A stretch of DNA of 64,000 nucleotides from Vreelandella sedimenti (GTDB lineage: Bacteria; Pseudomonadota; Gammaproteobacteria; Pseudomonadales; Halomonadaceae), in the NCBI RefSeq assembly GCF_013416325.1, contig NZ_JACCGK010000001.1, forward strand, positions 1-64,000. The letters run 5' to 3'. This document shows, one piece after another, positions 19,003-27,452 of this stretch. Every line of letters begins with the position of its first letter. Positions within the stretch are counted from its first letter, which is position 1. Both the position numbers and the translations under genes were made by a program. The notes under the pieces are model-generated. The model worked only from the letters and a program-made list of their open reading frames with translations, had not been told where the DNA came from and did not search any database.

Positions 19003-20292
19003 ATGCCACACACTACGCACCCGAGCCATCAGCGCCCCTGCGGCTGGAACGCTTGGCTAACCGAGCGCCAGCCGAGCCCCGCCTTACGTGGCCAATCTGA
19101 GGCAGATGTCGTCATCATCGGGGCTGGTTATACCGGTTTTGCGGCAGCCTCGGCCTGGCAGCAGGCGCGCCCTGAAGACCGCATCAAAATCCTCGAAGCT
19201 GACCAGATAGGTGAAGGGAGCCCAGGGCGTAACTCCGGCTTTATGCTGGAAATTGCTCTGGCCAACGATGCTCGCCCTGAAGAGCTTGAACGCATGGAGA
19301 AGCTGAACGCGTTAAGCCGACAAACCATGGCGTTACTGCGCGAGCGTGTCGAACGCCTGGGCATTGACTGCCAACTCGAGCGTAGCGGCACCTATCGCGC
19401 TGCCCGTAGCACCATAGGTCAACGTGCATTGAACCAGTATGAAGCGTTTCTTAAGGCTGCCGGTCTGTCTTACCAGACTTTGAACGGTAACCAACTCGCT
19501 GAGCGAATCGGTACGCGCTACTACACACAGGGTATTTATTCATCGGACTGCTATCTCGTCCAGCCTGCAGCATTGATTGTTGGTTTGGCGGATTCATTGG
19601 AAGCCGGAATCGAACTGCATGAGCACTCGCCAGCGACTCAAATAGTGCCAGATGGCAAGAGGTGGCGTGTCACTACACCCGAAGGCGAACTGACGGCTGG
19701 TCAGGTGATTCTGGCTAATAACGCGTTTTCTAGGGCGTTGGGTGCAGACAGTTCGCGGCTAACCGCTATTTATACCTATGCCGCTATTACCGAGCCTTTA
19801 CCGCAGCCAGAGCGCCAACGCATCGCCGAGACGACGTGGGGGCTGCTACCTGCACACCGCTTAGGCTGTACGCTGCGCACCACCGCTGACGGACGTTTGA
19901 TGATCCGCTCGCGTTACAGCTATGAGCGCGAAGCCGATAACGCCCGTATCGAGGCCGAACTGAAAGTGAGCCTTGAGGCCCGCTACCCCGAGCTTACCCC
20001 AGTGCGCTTCGACAAGGTTTGGGGAGGTACCACTGGGCTGACTCATAACGGTGCTCCGCTATGGGGCGAGATCCAGCCCGGGTTATATGTATCAGCGGGG
20101 TGCAATGGCGGCGGTATCGTCAAGGGTACCTTCCTGGGTGATGCCTTGGCTCGCCACGCGCTCGGCCAGCCAGTTGAGAATATTGCGTCTTTATTCGGCA
20201 AAGCGAGCTGGATGCCGCCCGATCCCGTACGTCGGTTGGGTTTCTACCTGACCAGTGAAATGGAGCGCCGTAAGGCAAAAAACGAAACCTGA
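19003..20292 (+). CDS. FAD-dependent amine/amino-acid oxidoreductase (DAO family, PuuB-like)
   Basis: 429 aa. The dinucleotide-binding motif is DVVIIGAGYTGFAAASAWQQ (about residues 35-54), followed by EGSPGRNSGFM, typical of the PuuB/OrdL branch of the D-amino-acid oxidase family. The C-terminus has GTTGLTHNGAPLWGEIQPGLYVSAGCNGGG, the conserved FAD-binding end. It should oxidise a C-N bond in a small amine or amino acid, giving an aldehyde or keto acid. It sits between an IclR regulator and an NhaC-type transporter, which suggests a small uptake-and-oxidation module. The substrate is unknown. Confidence 0.85.
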   Translation: MPHTTHPSHQRPCGWNAWLTERQPSPALRGQSEADVVIIGAGYTGFAAASAWQQARPEDRIKILEADQIGEGSPGRNSGFMLEIALANDARPEELERMEKLNALSRQTMALLRERVERLGIDCQLERSGTYRAARSTIGQRALNQYEAFLKAAGLSYQTLNGNQLAERIGTRYYTQGIYSSDCYLVQPAALIVGLADSLEAGIELHEHSPATQIVPDGKRWRVTTPEGELTAGQVILANNAFSRALGADSSRLTAIYTYAAITEPLPQPERQRIAETTWGLLPAHRLGCTLRTTADGRLMIRSRYSYEREADNARIEAELKVSLEARYPELTPVRFDKVWGGTTGLTHNGAPLWGEIQPGLYVSAGCNGGGIVKGTFLGDALARHALGQPVENIASLFGKASWMPPDPVRRLGFYLTSEMERRKAKNET

Positions 20293-20326
20293 CTCCACCC
20301 ACCACTATAAAAAAAGAGAGATGACA

Positions 20327-21733
20327 ATGGATCCTCAAGATCATATAGGGCTGCTGTCCGTCATGCCGGCGGCATTGGCCATCGTGCTGGCGTTTGTCAC
20401 CCGTAATACGGTTTTCTCGCTGGCTGTTGCCTGTTTCGTTGGGGTGATTACCCTGGGCAATGGGCTGATGGGGTTTCCGACGCTGTTAAAGGAAACCCTG
20501 GGTACCACCAGTTTCTCCTGGATACTGCTGTTAGAGCTATTCATTGGCACGGTGATCGCTTTTTTCCAACGCACCGGGGCAATTCAGAACTTTACCGCCT
20601 GGGTGGAACGCCGTGCCTTATCGCGGGTACGGGTTCAATTGGTTGCCTGGGTGATGGGCATGTTCGTTTTTTTCAGCGACTACTTTAGCCCTCTGTTTGT
20701 CGGCAGCACCATGCGTGGCCTGACGGATCGTTACCGGGTCTCGCGGGAAAAGCTGGCGTATATCGCTGACTCCACCTCGGCCCCGGTGAGTGTAATGGTG
20801 CCTATCACTGGCTGGGCAGTGTTTATCTCCGGTTTGTTGATCGGCATGGGCCCCATCGAAAATGCTGCCCAGGCGATGGGGGTATTTCTGCATGCCATAC
20901 CTTTCAATCTCTATGCATGGCTCTCTGTGCTGGTTGTCGGGCTGGTGATCGTGGGCATCATTCCGCTCTTCGGGCCGATGCGTGAAGCTGAGCGTCGGGC
21001 TCAGGAAGAGGGCAAAGTGCTGCGCGATGGGGCAGAGCCTCTGGTGGGTGAGGAACTGACGGAAATTCCGCCTTATGAAGGAGCACGTACCAGCCTGTTT
21101 TGGAATTTTTTCGCCCCGGTACTGGTAGTGATCGGCGTTGCGGTGGGCACCTTTATCGTTATGGACTCGGCCAAGACCATGGAGGCATTTCTGGCGGCTT
21201 CCGTGTTTCTCGGTATCGTTATGCGCCTTCAGGGCATTCCCTTCAACGACATTATGAAAACCTCGATGGCGGGAATGAAGGGAGTAATGCCAGCCATTAT
21301 CATTCTGGCGTTAGCCTACTCGTTGAATCAACTTTCCAAAGACATGGGCACGGCCAACTATATCGTCGAAGCCACCGCTGGCTGGCTAACACCTGCTTTG
21401 CTCCCAGCCATGACGTTCCTTATTGCCGCCGTTATCGCTTTTTCCACAGGTACTTCATGGGGCACCTTCGCTATCATGATGCCACTCGCCGTGCCGCTCG
21501 CCTTTAACTTCAGCGGCGATATGGTTACACCGCTGGTGTACGCCACAGTGGCCGCCGTGGCGGGAGGCGGTGTCTTCGGAGATCACTGCTCACCCTTGTC
21601 GGATACCTCTGTGCTCGCCTCGACCGGGGCCGCCTCTGACCATATCGACCATATCAAAACGCAAATTCCTTTTGCGTTAGCCGTCGCCTTGCTTTCCCTG
21701 GCTGCTTATCTATTGCTCGGCCTTACCCTGTAA
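20327..21733 (+). CDS. NhaC-family Na+/H+ antiporter-like transporter
   Basis: About 468 aa with 10-12 membrane segments. Features of the NhaC superfamily are FFSDYFSPLFVGSTMRGLTDRY, the conserved FSTGTSWGTFAIMMPLAVPLA and GGGVFGDHCSPLSDTSVLAS. Members exchange Na+ or H+, and several carry amino acids or organic acids coupled to cations. ATG 20327 fits best, with GAGAG 6 nt upstream; the longer frame starts inside the oxidase gene. Its position after an amine oxidase suggests a solute role rather than pH homeostasis, but this is inference. Confidence 0.88.
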   Translation: MDPQDHIGLLSVMPAALAIVLAFVTRNTVFSLAVACFVGVITLGNGLMGFPTLLKETLGTTSFSWILLLELFIGTVIAFFQRTGAIQNFTAWVERRALSRVRVQLVAWVMGMFVFFSDYFSPLFVGSTMRGLTDRYRVSREKLAYIADSTSAPVSVMVPITGWAVFISGLLIGMGPIENAAQAMGVFLHAIPFNLYAWLSVLVVGLVIVGIIPLFGPMREAERRAQEEGKVLRDGAEPLVGEELTEIPPYEGARTSLFWNFFAPVLVVIGVAVGTFIVMDSAKTMEAFLAASVFLGIVMRLQGIPFNDIMKTSMAGMKGVMPAIIILALAYSLNQLSKDMGTANYIVEATAGWLTPALLPAMTFLIAAVIAFSTGTSWGTFAIMMPLAVPLAFNFSGDMVTPLVYATVAAVAGGGVFGDHCSPLSDTSVLASTGAASDHIDHIKTQIPFALAVALLSLAAYLLLGLTL

Positions 21734-21802
21734 CCCTCTCCGCCCTGCGATAACAGAGAGAGCGTTGTCGTAGGGCTAACACCAATTTGATACTACCCTG
21801 CC

Positions 21803-21920
21803 GGGCGGCGCATCACGGTCATCAATATCTTTTCTGCGGCATCGTCCGCATCAATGCTCCTCATTACACTGGATTACTGCGAAATGTTATCCCTGTTGAT
21901 CTCTATTCGAGATCATTGGT
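21803..21920 (-). pseudogene. Decayed partial copy of the small ORF-lysE locus
   Basis: On the minus strand this stretch first resembles the start of the 65-aa ORF at 23258-23455: a segment reading HFAVIQCNEEH matches HFAVIPCDEEY, interrupted by in-frame stops. It then jumps to a segment reading ILMTVMRRPAG before a stop, which matches the last residues of the intact LysE (VLMTVMRRPAA). The 23-bp repeats that precede the small ORF also precede this copy. The simplest reading is an old duplication of [repeats-small ORF-lysE] that lost its middle by deletion. Confidence 0.6.
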
Positions 21921-21931
21921 CAGTCTAATAG

Positions 21932-21977
21932 TCCGTAACTGGACGCTGTAATAACCTGCCATTGGACGCTATTGCAG
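21932..21977. repeat. Two degenerate 23-bp tandem repeat units (copy A)
   Basis: Units at 21932-21954 and 21955-21977 share the core ATTGGACGCT or ACTGGACGCT at the same 23-bp spacing as the array at 23471-23558. A further degenerate unit (CATTGGTCAGTCT) lies just before them, as it does in the other array. Together with the adjoining decayed ORF this marks a duplicated segment. Confidence 0.65.
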
Positions 21978-22046
21978 CAAGTTAATGAGTCAACCTAACT
22001 GGCTAAATTAATAGAGAGGGAGTGGCGAAAGCCTCGATGGCAGTTC

Positions 22047-22610
22047 TTAAATAAGCATTGATGGCTTAAACAGTTCCGTACGGTCGATGGATTGACCCGA
22101 CAGCATGAACTCTCCCATACCCCGGTAGTGCAGCGATTCCTCCTCATCTGCCGAAGGCGCTGCGTGGGCTTTAACAACCTCAAAAATAAACAAGTTATAG
22201 CGTTCAATCATGGCGTCATCGTGCAAGCGGCACTCGAAAGACGCATAGCACTCCTCTATCCGTGGCGCTTTGACCTTTTCTGACTTGCCTGGGGTTAGCT
22301 CAAACGCTTTGAACTTGTCGAGCTCGCTTCCTGAACAGTTACCGATACCCACGACCTTATCAACAAGTGATGACGAAGGAATATTGATCACGCATTCGCC
22401 GCTGTTGCACACCAGCGCATGGGAATGATTCCCGGCATCAATAACGCAGCCTAGGAGTGAGGGGGAGAACGCCATGACCATGTGCCACCCCATGGTCATG
22501 ATGTTGGTTTGTTGTTGCCATTGTGATGACACCAGCACAATGGGGCCAGGTTCAAGAAAGTGTCTGACGTTGGTAACAGGAAAGTCCTTCTTTGCTATCG
22601 GGTGTGGCAT
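22047..22610 (-). CDS. Flavin reductase-like FMN-binding protein
   Basis: 187-aa split-barrel flavoprotein of the flavin reductase/DIM6-NTAB family. Typical regions are PGPIVLVSSQWQQQTNIMTMGWHMVMAFSPSLLGCVI near the N-terminus and ECVINIPSSSLVDKVVGIGNCSGSELDKF in the middle. It would bind FMN and either supply reduced flavin to a monooxygenase or reduce another substrate. GGAG lies 7 nt before the ATG. It follows lysE on the same strand by 22 bp, so the small ORF, lysE and this gene may be co-transcribed. No partner monooxygenase is adjacent. Confidence 0.88.
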   Translation of the reverse strand: MPHPIAKKDFPVTNVRHFLEPGPIVLVSSQWQQQTNIMTMGWHMVMAFSPSLLGCVIDAGNHSHALVCNSGECVINIPSSSLVDKVVGIGNCSGSELDKFKAFELTPGKSEKVKAPRIEECYASFECRLHDDAMIERYNLFIFEVVKAHAAPSADEEESLHYRGMGEFMLSGQSIDRTELFKPSMLI

Positions 22611-22632
22611 AAATAATCTCCGATTAGATGAG

Positions 22633-23253
22633 TTAGGCAGCCGGACGGCGCATCACAGTCATCAACACACCAGCGCCAATCAAACTACCGGCACCGCAGC
22701 GGTGTAGCAGGCGGCGAAATTTGGCGGTCATCAGTTGTCGGCTAGTGGTCGACAACAGTGTGTAGCCGAGATCTGAGATGACACCTATCACAAGAAACGT
22801 AGCAAACAGAATCGCCAACTGGGGCGGCAGAGGTTGGGCTTGGTTAATAAACTGCGGCATGAATGCCATGAAGAATAGAATGCTTTTGGGGTTTAGCAGC
22901 GTCACCCAAAATGCTTTTGCGGTGCCTTGCTGAACGTTCGCCCCCGAGGCTTCCAGGTCATTCAATTGGCCGGATTCACACCACATCTTGATGCCTAGAT
23001 AAAGCAGATAGAGAACCCCTAGCCATTTAACCATGGCGAATAGCTCCGCCGATGCCATCAGCAGCGCGCCTACGCCTGCAAACGAAAGAGACATCGCCAC
23101 CAGGTCACCCAAGAAAAAGCCAGGCAACATCGCCAGAGCAGCATTGCGGCCTTGATTGATGCCGGTCACTACCAGTAGTGCAACGGCTGGGCCGGGGGAT
23201 GCGATAACTAAAAACGAAGCCAACACAAACGATAGCCAAAGCTCAATCGACAT
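22633..23253 (-). CDS. LysE/RhtB-family amino-acid exporter
   Basis: 206-aa inner-membrane protein with about six hydrophobic segments. The family signature near the N-terminus is SPGPAVALLVVTGINQGRNAALAMLPGFFLGD, and the middle has GVLYLLYLGIKMW followed by FWVTLLNPKSILFFMAFMPQF. It should export an amino acid or derivative using the proton gradient. The gene begins 4 bp after the stop of a 65-aa ORF, suggesting translational coupling. A fragment matching its last codons is found at 21803-21835, evidence of local duplication. Confidence 0.9.
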   Translation of the reverse strand: MSIELWLSFVLASFLVIASPGPAVALLVVTGINQGRNAALAMLPGFFLGDLVAMSLSFAGVGALLMASAELFAMVKWLGVLYLLYLGIKMWCESGQLNDLEASGANVQQGTAKAFWVTLLNPKSILFFMAFMPQFINQAQPLPPQLAILFATFLVIGVISDLGYTLLSTTSRQLMTAKFRRLLHRCGAGSLIGAGVLMTVMRRPAA

Positions 23254-23257
23254 AGCG

Positions 23258-23455
23258 TTAGTCTTCCTGTTGTTGAATTATTAACTTTATCTCGCCGTAT
23301 AGTTGTAAGCCCTGGAACGTCGCGTGGCAATTATGTTCAGTGTCTATTGTCTCGATTTTGCCCGCCGGTTTTGCGCGTAATTTTCTGCGAGAATATTCTT
23401 CATCACACGGGATCACCGCGAAGTGGCGCCCCAAGTGATCGCTATCCAGGGGCAT
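23258..23455 (-). CDS. Small protein of unknown function upstream of lysE
   Basis: 65 codons. I do not recognise a family. The protein is mixed charged (HFAVIPCDEEYSRRKLRAKP), has no membrane segment, and ends in a polar tail (IIQQQED). Support for a real gene: it ends 4 bp before lysE, and a second diverged copy of its first half lies at 21860-21914 next to the same type of repeat. That copy has stops, so it may be the intact parent or itself a relic. Its start codon lies in the last degenerate unit of the 23-bp repeat array. Confidence 0.45.
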   Translation of the reverse strand: MPLDSDHLGRHFAVIPCDEEYSRRKLRAKPAGKIETIDTEHNCHATFQGLQLYGEIKLIIQQQED

Positions 23456-23558
23456 TGGTCAGTCTTCTAGCCTGCAATTGGACGATGGAATAACCTACAA
23501 TTGGACGATGGAATAACCTACAATTAGACGCTACTATAATCCGCAATTGGACGTTGCC
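23448..23558. repeat. Array of 23-bp tandem direct repeats (copy B)
   Basis: Full units lie at 23471-23493, 23494-23516 and 23517-23539, and a partial one at 23540-23558. A degenerate unit at 23448-23470 overlaps the small ORF start. The first two are identical except for one base; the core is CAATTGGACGATGGAATAA. The array separates the lysE transcript (minus) from the ATPase gene (plus). The 23-bp period is close to two helical turns, which would suit regulator binding, but it could also be a remnant of a mobile or phage-like element. Confidence 0.8.
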
Positions 23559-23569
23559 AGAGGCAAACT

Positions 23570-24808
23570 ATGGATACCTCTTATCTACCGCGGTTGATCC
23601 GTGACCGAGTGGTCGAGTCGCTCGCAGATACGCCTGTGGTGTGTCTGCTAGGGCCTAGGCAGGTGGGTAAAACAACGCTCGCGCAACGCATAGACCCTAA
23701 GCGTGCGTACCTCAATCTGGATGATCCGACGCTACTGGCGGCCGCGCAGCAGGATCCATTGGGGTTTATCGAGAGCCTGCCAGAGCGTAGCACGCTGGAC
23801 GAAGTGCAACGTGCCCCCGAACTGCTGCTGGCGATCAAATCGATGGTTGATCGCGACCGCCAGCCAGGGCGTTTGCTGCTGACGGGGTCTGCCAATTTGC
23901 TGTTGCTTCCCCAGGCCCAAGAATCACTAGCAGGTCGTATGGAGGTCATCTATCTGCACCCGCTGGCTGAGCAGGAGAAGCGTGTTAGTGAGTCGACCTT
24001 GCTGGCCAAGCTGATCACGGGGCAGCTTGCCGCCAAGATAGTGCCAGACCACAGGCCGCTGCCTGCCACACCCGAGACCATCTGCCAGGGTGGCTACCCT
24101 GAGCCCAACCGGCGAACGCCCCGCCGCGCTCGTCAATGGTATCGCCAATACCTCAATGCCATTATCCAGCGCGATGTAAAGGATATCGCAGCCATTCAAG
24201 ATGAGGATGGCATGCTGCGGTTGATGGAACTGCTGGCTTACCGAACTGCTAGCCTGCTCAACGTTAGCACCTTGAGCAAAGAGCTAGGGTTAGAGCGCGG
24301 CACGGTTACCAAATACCTGAGCATTCTGGAGCGCCTCTTTCTGATTCGCCAGCTACCCGCTTGGCATCGCAATCAAGCTAAGCGGCTTATCAAGAGCCCT
24401 AAGCTACACTTGGTCGATACCGGGCTTGCGGCTGCTCTGGGGCGGCTATCCCCAGAGCAGTGGTTGACGGAAGCGGAGCGTTTCGGAGCCCTGCTGGAAA
24501 CCCATGTGGTTGAGCAACTTATGGCTCAAGCCTCTTGGGTCGAACCAGAGCTGCGCTTTTCTCACTACCGCGACAAAGATCAGGTTGAAGTGGATCTCAT
24601 TATTGAACGTGGGCAGGCGCTTTGGGGAGTCGAGGTCAAGCGTTCCGCTACCGTGCAGTCCAAGGATGCTGCAGGTCTCGCTCGACTCGCTGATCAAGCG
24701 GGCCAGCAGTTCCAGGGTGGCATGTTGATTTATACCGGACGGCATTGCGTAAAGCTGAATGTGCCCGGTTGCTTTGCCGTCCCTATTCGCATGTTGTGGG
24801 GGGAGTAG
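23570..24808 (+). CDS. AAA-type ATPase with DUF4143 C-terminal domain
   Basis: 412 aa. The N-terminal P-loop domain has Walker A GPRQVGKTTL at residues 28-37 and a Walker B-like STLDEVQRAP near residue 78, then LLLTGSANLLLL (sensor region). A winged-helix segment follows (about 225-265, NVSTLSKELGLERGTVTKYLSILERL). The C-terminal DUF4143 nuclease-like fold keeps RDKDQVEVDLIIE and WGVEVKRSA, the acidic and Lys residues of a PD-(D/E)xK type site. The function of this widespread family is poorly defined; members occur in accessory islands. The start lies just past the tandem repeat array. Confidence 0.85.
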   Translation: MDTSYLPRLIRDRVVESLADTPVVCLLGPRQVGKTTLAQRIDPKRAYLNLDDPTLLAAAQQDPLGFIESLPERSTLDEVQRAPELLLAIKSMVDRDRQPGRLLLTGSANLLLLPQAQESLAGRMEVIYLHPLAEQEKRVSESTLLAKLITGQLAAKIVPDHRPLPATPETICQGGYPEPNRRTPRRARQWYRQYLNAIIQRDVKDIAAIQDEDGMLRLMELLAYRTASLLNVSTLSKELGLERGTVTKYLSILERLFLIRQLPAWHRNQAKRLIKSPKLHLVDTGLAAALGRLSPEQWLTEAERFGALLETHVVEQLMAQASWVEPELRFSHYRDKDQVEVDLIIERGQALWGVEVKRSATVQSKDAAGLARLADQAGQQFQGGMLIYTGRHCVKLNVPGCFAVPIRMLWGE

Positions 24809-24898
24809 TGGTTCTGCATTGCTCATCGCGGAAGTTGCGAAGACAATGCTCATAGCGACCTTAGTATACATGCAGCCAATGGCAGTGGAGGGCTCCGC

Positions 24899-25760
24899 AT
24901 GAAAGCGTTGTCGAACATGGGGTTTGCCCTATTTGGAGCCGCGTTGGTGGCGATCAGTTACGGGCTTGCACGTTTTGCCTTTGGTCTGTTTGTACCTTCT
25001 ATCAGTGCCGAGCTTTCGCTGACGTCTTACCTGGTCGGCATTATCGGGGCGCTGCCGTTTATTAGCTTTGTGCTTTCCACACTGGTCGCGCCTCATTCGG
25101 CTTACGGTTTTTGCTTTCGCGATGGGCTTTGTATCTGCGCCGTACTGGCTTTTTGCTCCCGATCTGGCGGTGTCCCTTGGCGCACTGTCTCCAGGGCACA
25201 CCGGTTGGCTATGGTTCGCGGTAGGGGTCGCCGGGCTCGGCGGCGCCGTAATAAGTGATTTGGCCGACCGTAATAACCCACCCATTACACAGGCATTGAT
25301 GTTGATGATGCTGTCTTCAAGCTTGGTGTTGCTGGCCGCTAGCCCTGGTCAATTAGCGCTGGCGATGTTTTCCGCGATGGTTTTCGGCCTTGCTTACATG
25401 AGCTTAACGGGGCTTTACCTGATGACCGGCATCCGGCTGCTGCCTGGGCGGTTATCGATGGGGCCGGTGTTACCCTTTATGGCCTGCGCACTTGGGCAAG
25501 CGGTGGGCTCGCCGGTGATTGGTGTCCTTGTCGACAGGCTTGAGTATGCGGATGCGTTTTCGATCTTTTCGGTGGTCGGCATTCTGGTCGCGGTGCTATC
25601 ACCGCTTTATCCGGGCCACATCGACTATTTGGCAGAGGAAGAAGAGCCGCAACCGGCAGAGGCTGAAGATACTGGCCTCCAGGCCGCTTACGATCATCAA
25701 CTGTTGGATGAGAACGGTGACCCCATCAAACCTGTTGCTGAAGATGCCGAGACCTCTTAG
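24899..25760 (+). pseudogene. Broken MFS transporter (internal deletion and frameshift)
   Basis: The first 65 or so codons encode the start of an MFS permease (GAALVAISYGLARFAFGLFVPSISAEL, first two or three helices). Near 25085-25095 the reading switches frame to one encoding later helices (LTVFAFAMGFVSAPYWLFAPDL, then PVLPFMACALGQAVGSPVIGVLVDRLEYADAFSIF). The two parts total about 280 codons against roughly 400 for intact relatives, so about 100 residues around helices 3-6 are missing as well as the frame being lost. It cannot make a working transporter. Confidence 0.8.
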
Positions 25761-26057
25761 CTGACGTAAGCGGCTAGCCAGCTTAGGCGCTTGGCGAGAG
25801 GCTGCATTGCATTATCTTCCATGCCCTTACAAAGGTTTCGGAAGCGACCTCCAGTGTTGCATTTGCGACGGAGAGCCAAGTTCGCGCAATCGTTTTGTCG
25901 CTATCCGCCCTATTCGTGCCAATATACGACCAAAGAGCAATGCCACCCCTGAACTAGTGAGTGTTCACGCTAGTAAAGGGAAACTAAAAGACGCCAGCGA
26001 CGCCTACATACTAATAAGAAAAAAAAAGATGATTAAAAGGTGACGGAGGGTAAAACC
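25761..26057. other. gbdR upstream region
   Basis: About 300 bp with no believable gene. The frame at 25807-26043 has no family resemblance and ends at the gbdR ribosome site. The region is AT-rich close to gbdR and should hold its promoter; I cannot pick out one promoter with confidence. Confidence 0.4.
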
Positions 26058-27203
26058 ATGACATCAAATCTAGCAAAAGACCCGGCAGCAAATACCAATC
26101 GTGCGGGCGAACCGCAAACCCTTGGTTTTCTACTATTAGATAATTTCACACTGATTTCCCTGGCGTCGGCGATAGAGCCTTTACGGATGGCCAATCAACT
26201 GGCCGGTCGTGAGTTGTATCGCTGGTTTACCCTGACCCAAGACGGTCTGCCCGTACGCGCCAGCGATGGGCTGCAGGTGACTCCTGATGCCTCTATGCAG
26301 ACCCCGCTCTCGCTTGAGTGGGTGGTCGTTTGTGGGGGGGTAGGTCCGCAGCACAGCGTTACCCGTGAACATATACGTTGGCTTCAGTCACAGTCACGCC
26401 AGTTAAAACGATTAGGCTCGGTATGTACGGGCAGTTGGGCACTAGGGCAGGCCGGGTTGCTGGATCACTATGAGACCAGTGTGCATTGGGAATGTCTGGC
26501 CTCCATGCAGGAAGCTTTCCCCAACGTTATTCTGACCCCGCATCTTTTCTCTATTGATCGTGACCGTTTCACCGCTTCAGGCGGCACTGCGCCGCTCGAT
26601 ATGATGCTCAACCTGATTGCTCACGACCATGGGCGCGAGCTTTCGGCAGGCATCTCCGAGATGTTTATCTATGAACGCGTGCGTAACGAGCAGGATCAGC
26701 AGCGGGTACCTCTTAAGCACGTGCTGGGCACCACTCAGCCTAAGTTGTTAGAGATTGTGGCGTTGATGGAATCCAACCTTGAAGAACCCATTGAACTCGA
26801 TGAACTGGCAAGCTATGTGAATGTTTCACGGCGCCAGTTGGAGCGGTTGTTCCAGCGCTATTTGCTTTGCTCACCGTCTCGCTATTACCTCAAGCTGCGT
26901 TTAGTGCGCGCTCGGCAATTGCTCAAGCAAACGCCCTTATCGATTATCGAGATTGCCTCTGTTTGCGGTTTTGTGTCCACGCCCCATTTTTCCAAGTGTT
27001 ATCGTGAATACTTTGGTGTGCCGCCGAGAAATGAGCGCTTGGGTGTGCATGACCGCCAAGGAAATAACCACACTAAGTCCCCATCGTTAATCAAACGATG
27101 GGGGGGCGAGCCTTACAAAAGCGAACCTCTTTCGAGTGCCCAGCAGGCGCTTGCCTATGCCCAGGGCGAGCCTACCTTTGCCAGCGTGCCGCTCTTGAAC
27201 TGA
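26058..27203 (+). CDS. gbdR: GbdR-like AraC-family activator of glycine betaine catabolism
   Basis: 381 aa with an N-terminal DJ-1/PfpI-like (GATase1) ligand domain, in which GSVCTGSWALGQAGLLD takes the place of the nucleophile elbow, and a C-terminal AraC HTH pair (LDELASYVNVSRRQLERLFQ; SIIEIASVCGFVSTPHFSKCYREYFG). This is the GlxA/GbdR architecture. In Pseudomonas GbdR senses betaine or dimethylglycine and activates gbcA, gbcB, dgcA and sox genes; the same genes follow here, which supports the name. ATG 26058 has GGAGGG 7 nt upstream, while the longer frame opens at a GTG. Followed by a strong terminator, so transcribed apart from the dgc operon. Confidence 0.88.
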   Translation: MTSNLAKDPAANTNRAGEPQTLGFLLLDNFTLISLASAIEPLRMANQLAGRELYRWFTLTQDGLPVRASDGLQVTPDASMQTPLSLEWVVVCGGVGPQHSVTREHIRWLQSQSRQLKRLGSVCTGSWALGQAGLLDHYETSVHWECLASMQEAFPNVILTPHLFSIDRDRFTASGGTAPLDMMLNLIAHDHGRELSAGISEMFIYERVRNEQDQQRVPLKHVLGTTQPKLLEIVALMESNLEEPIELDELASYVNVSRRQLERLFQRYLLCSPSRYYLKLRLVRARQLLKQTPLSIIEIASVCGFVSTPHFSKCYREYFGVPPRNERLGVHDRQGNNHTKSPSLIKRWGGEPYKSEPLSSAQQALAYAQGEPTFASVPLLN

Positions 27204-27229
27204 TACCCATTGGGATAACCAACATTCTA

Positions 27230-27264
27230 AACGTGCTGCCCGCCTACGGGGAGCACGTTTTTTT
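27230..27264 (+). terminator. Rho-independent terminator after gbdR
   Basis: Stem AACGTGCT/AGCACGTT with a GC-rich inner part (GCCCG and CGGG) followed by a run of seven T residues. It lies 26 bp after the gbdR stop. Confidence 0.85.
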
Positions 27265-27339
27265 ATGAATACTACTCACTATTTTAATATTACTCCGTTG
27301 CCATGTTTGCAGGTACATGTTTGCAGGAGCATGAGTCGT

Positions 27340-27354
27340 TGTCGTGTTCACGAC
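27340..27354. promoter_or_regulatory. Palindrome GTCGTG-TT-CACGAC upstream of the dgc operon
   Basis: A perfect 6-bp inverted repeat (27341-27346 and 27349-27354) about 100 bp before the dipeptidase start. The TGTCGTG word recurs upstream of the BCCT/fdhA pair (37491) and, as TGTCGC, near gbcAB and glyA. It is a candidate regulator site, possibly for GbdR; this is a guess based on recurrence. Confidence 0.3.
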
Positions 27355-27452
27355 ACAATGACGCTTTTGGAATTTCCACCGTCGTTTCCAAGAGCAGTCC
27401 AACCTAACGTCAGCGCTATGCTCGCTACATTAACCAATGTTGGAGCTTAGCC

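Noticed and set aside
23448..23558. CRISPR array
   Set aside because: The repeats are directly adjacent 23-bp units with no spacers, and no cas genes are nearby.
25807..26043. 78-codon frame just upstream of gbdR
   Set aside because: Low-complexity lysine-rich end running into the gbdR ribosome site; reads as promoter DNA.
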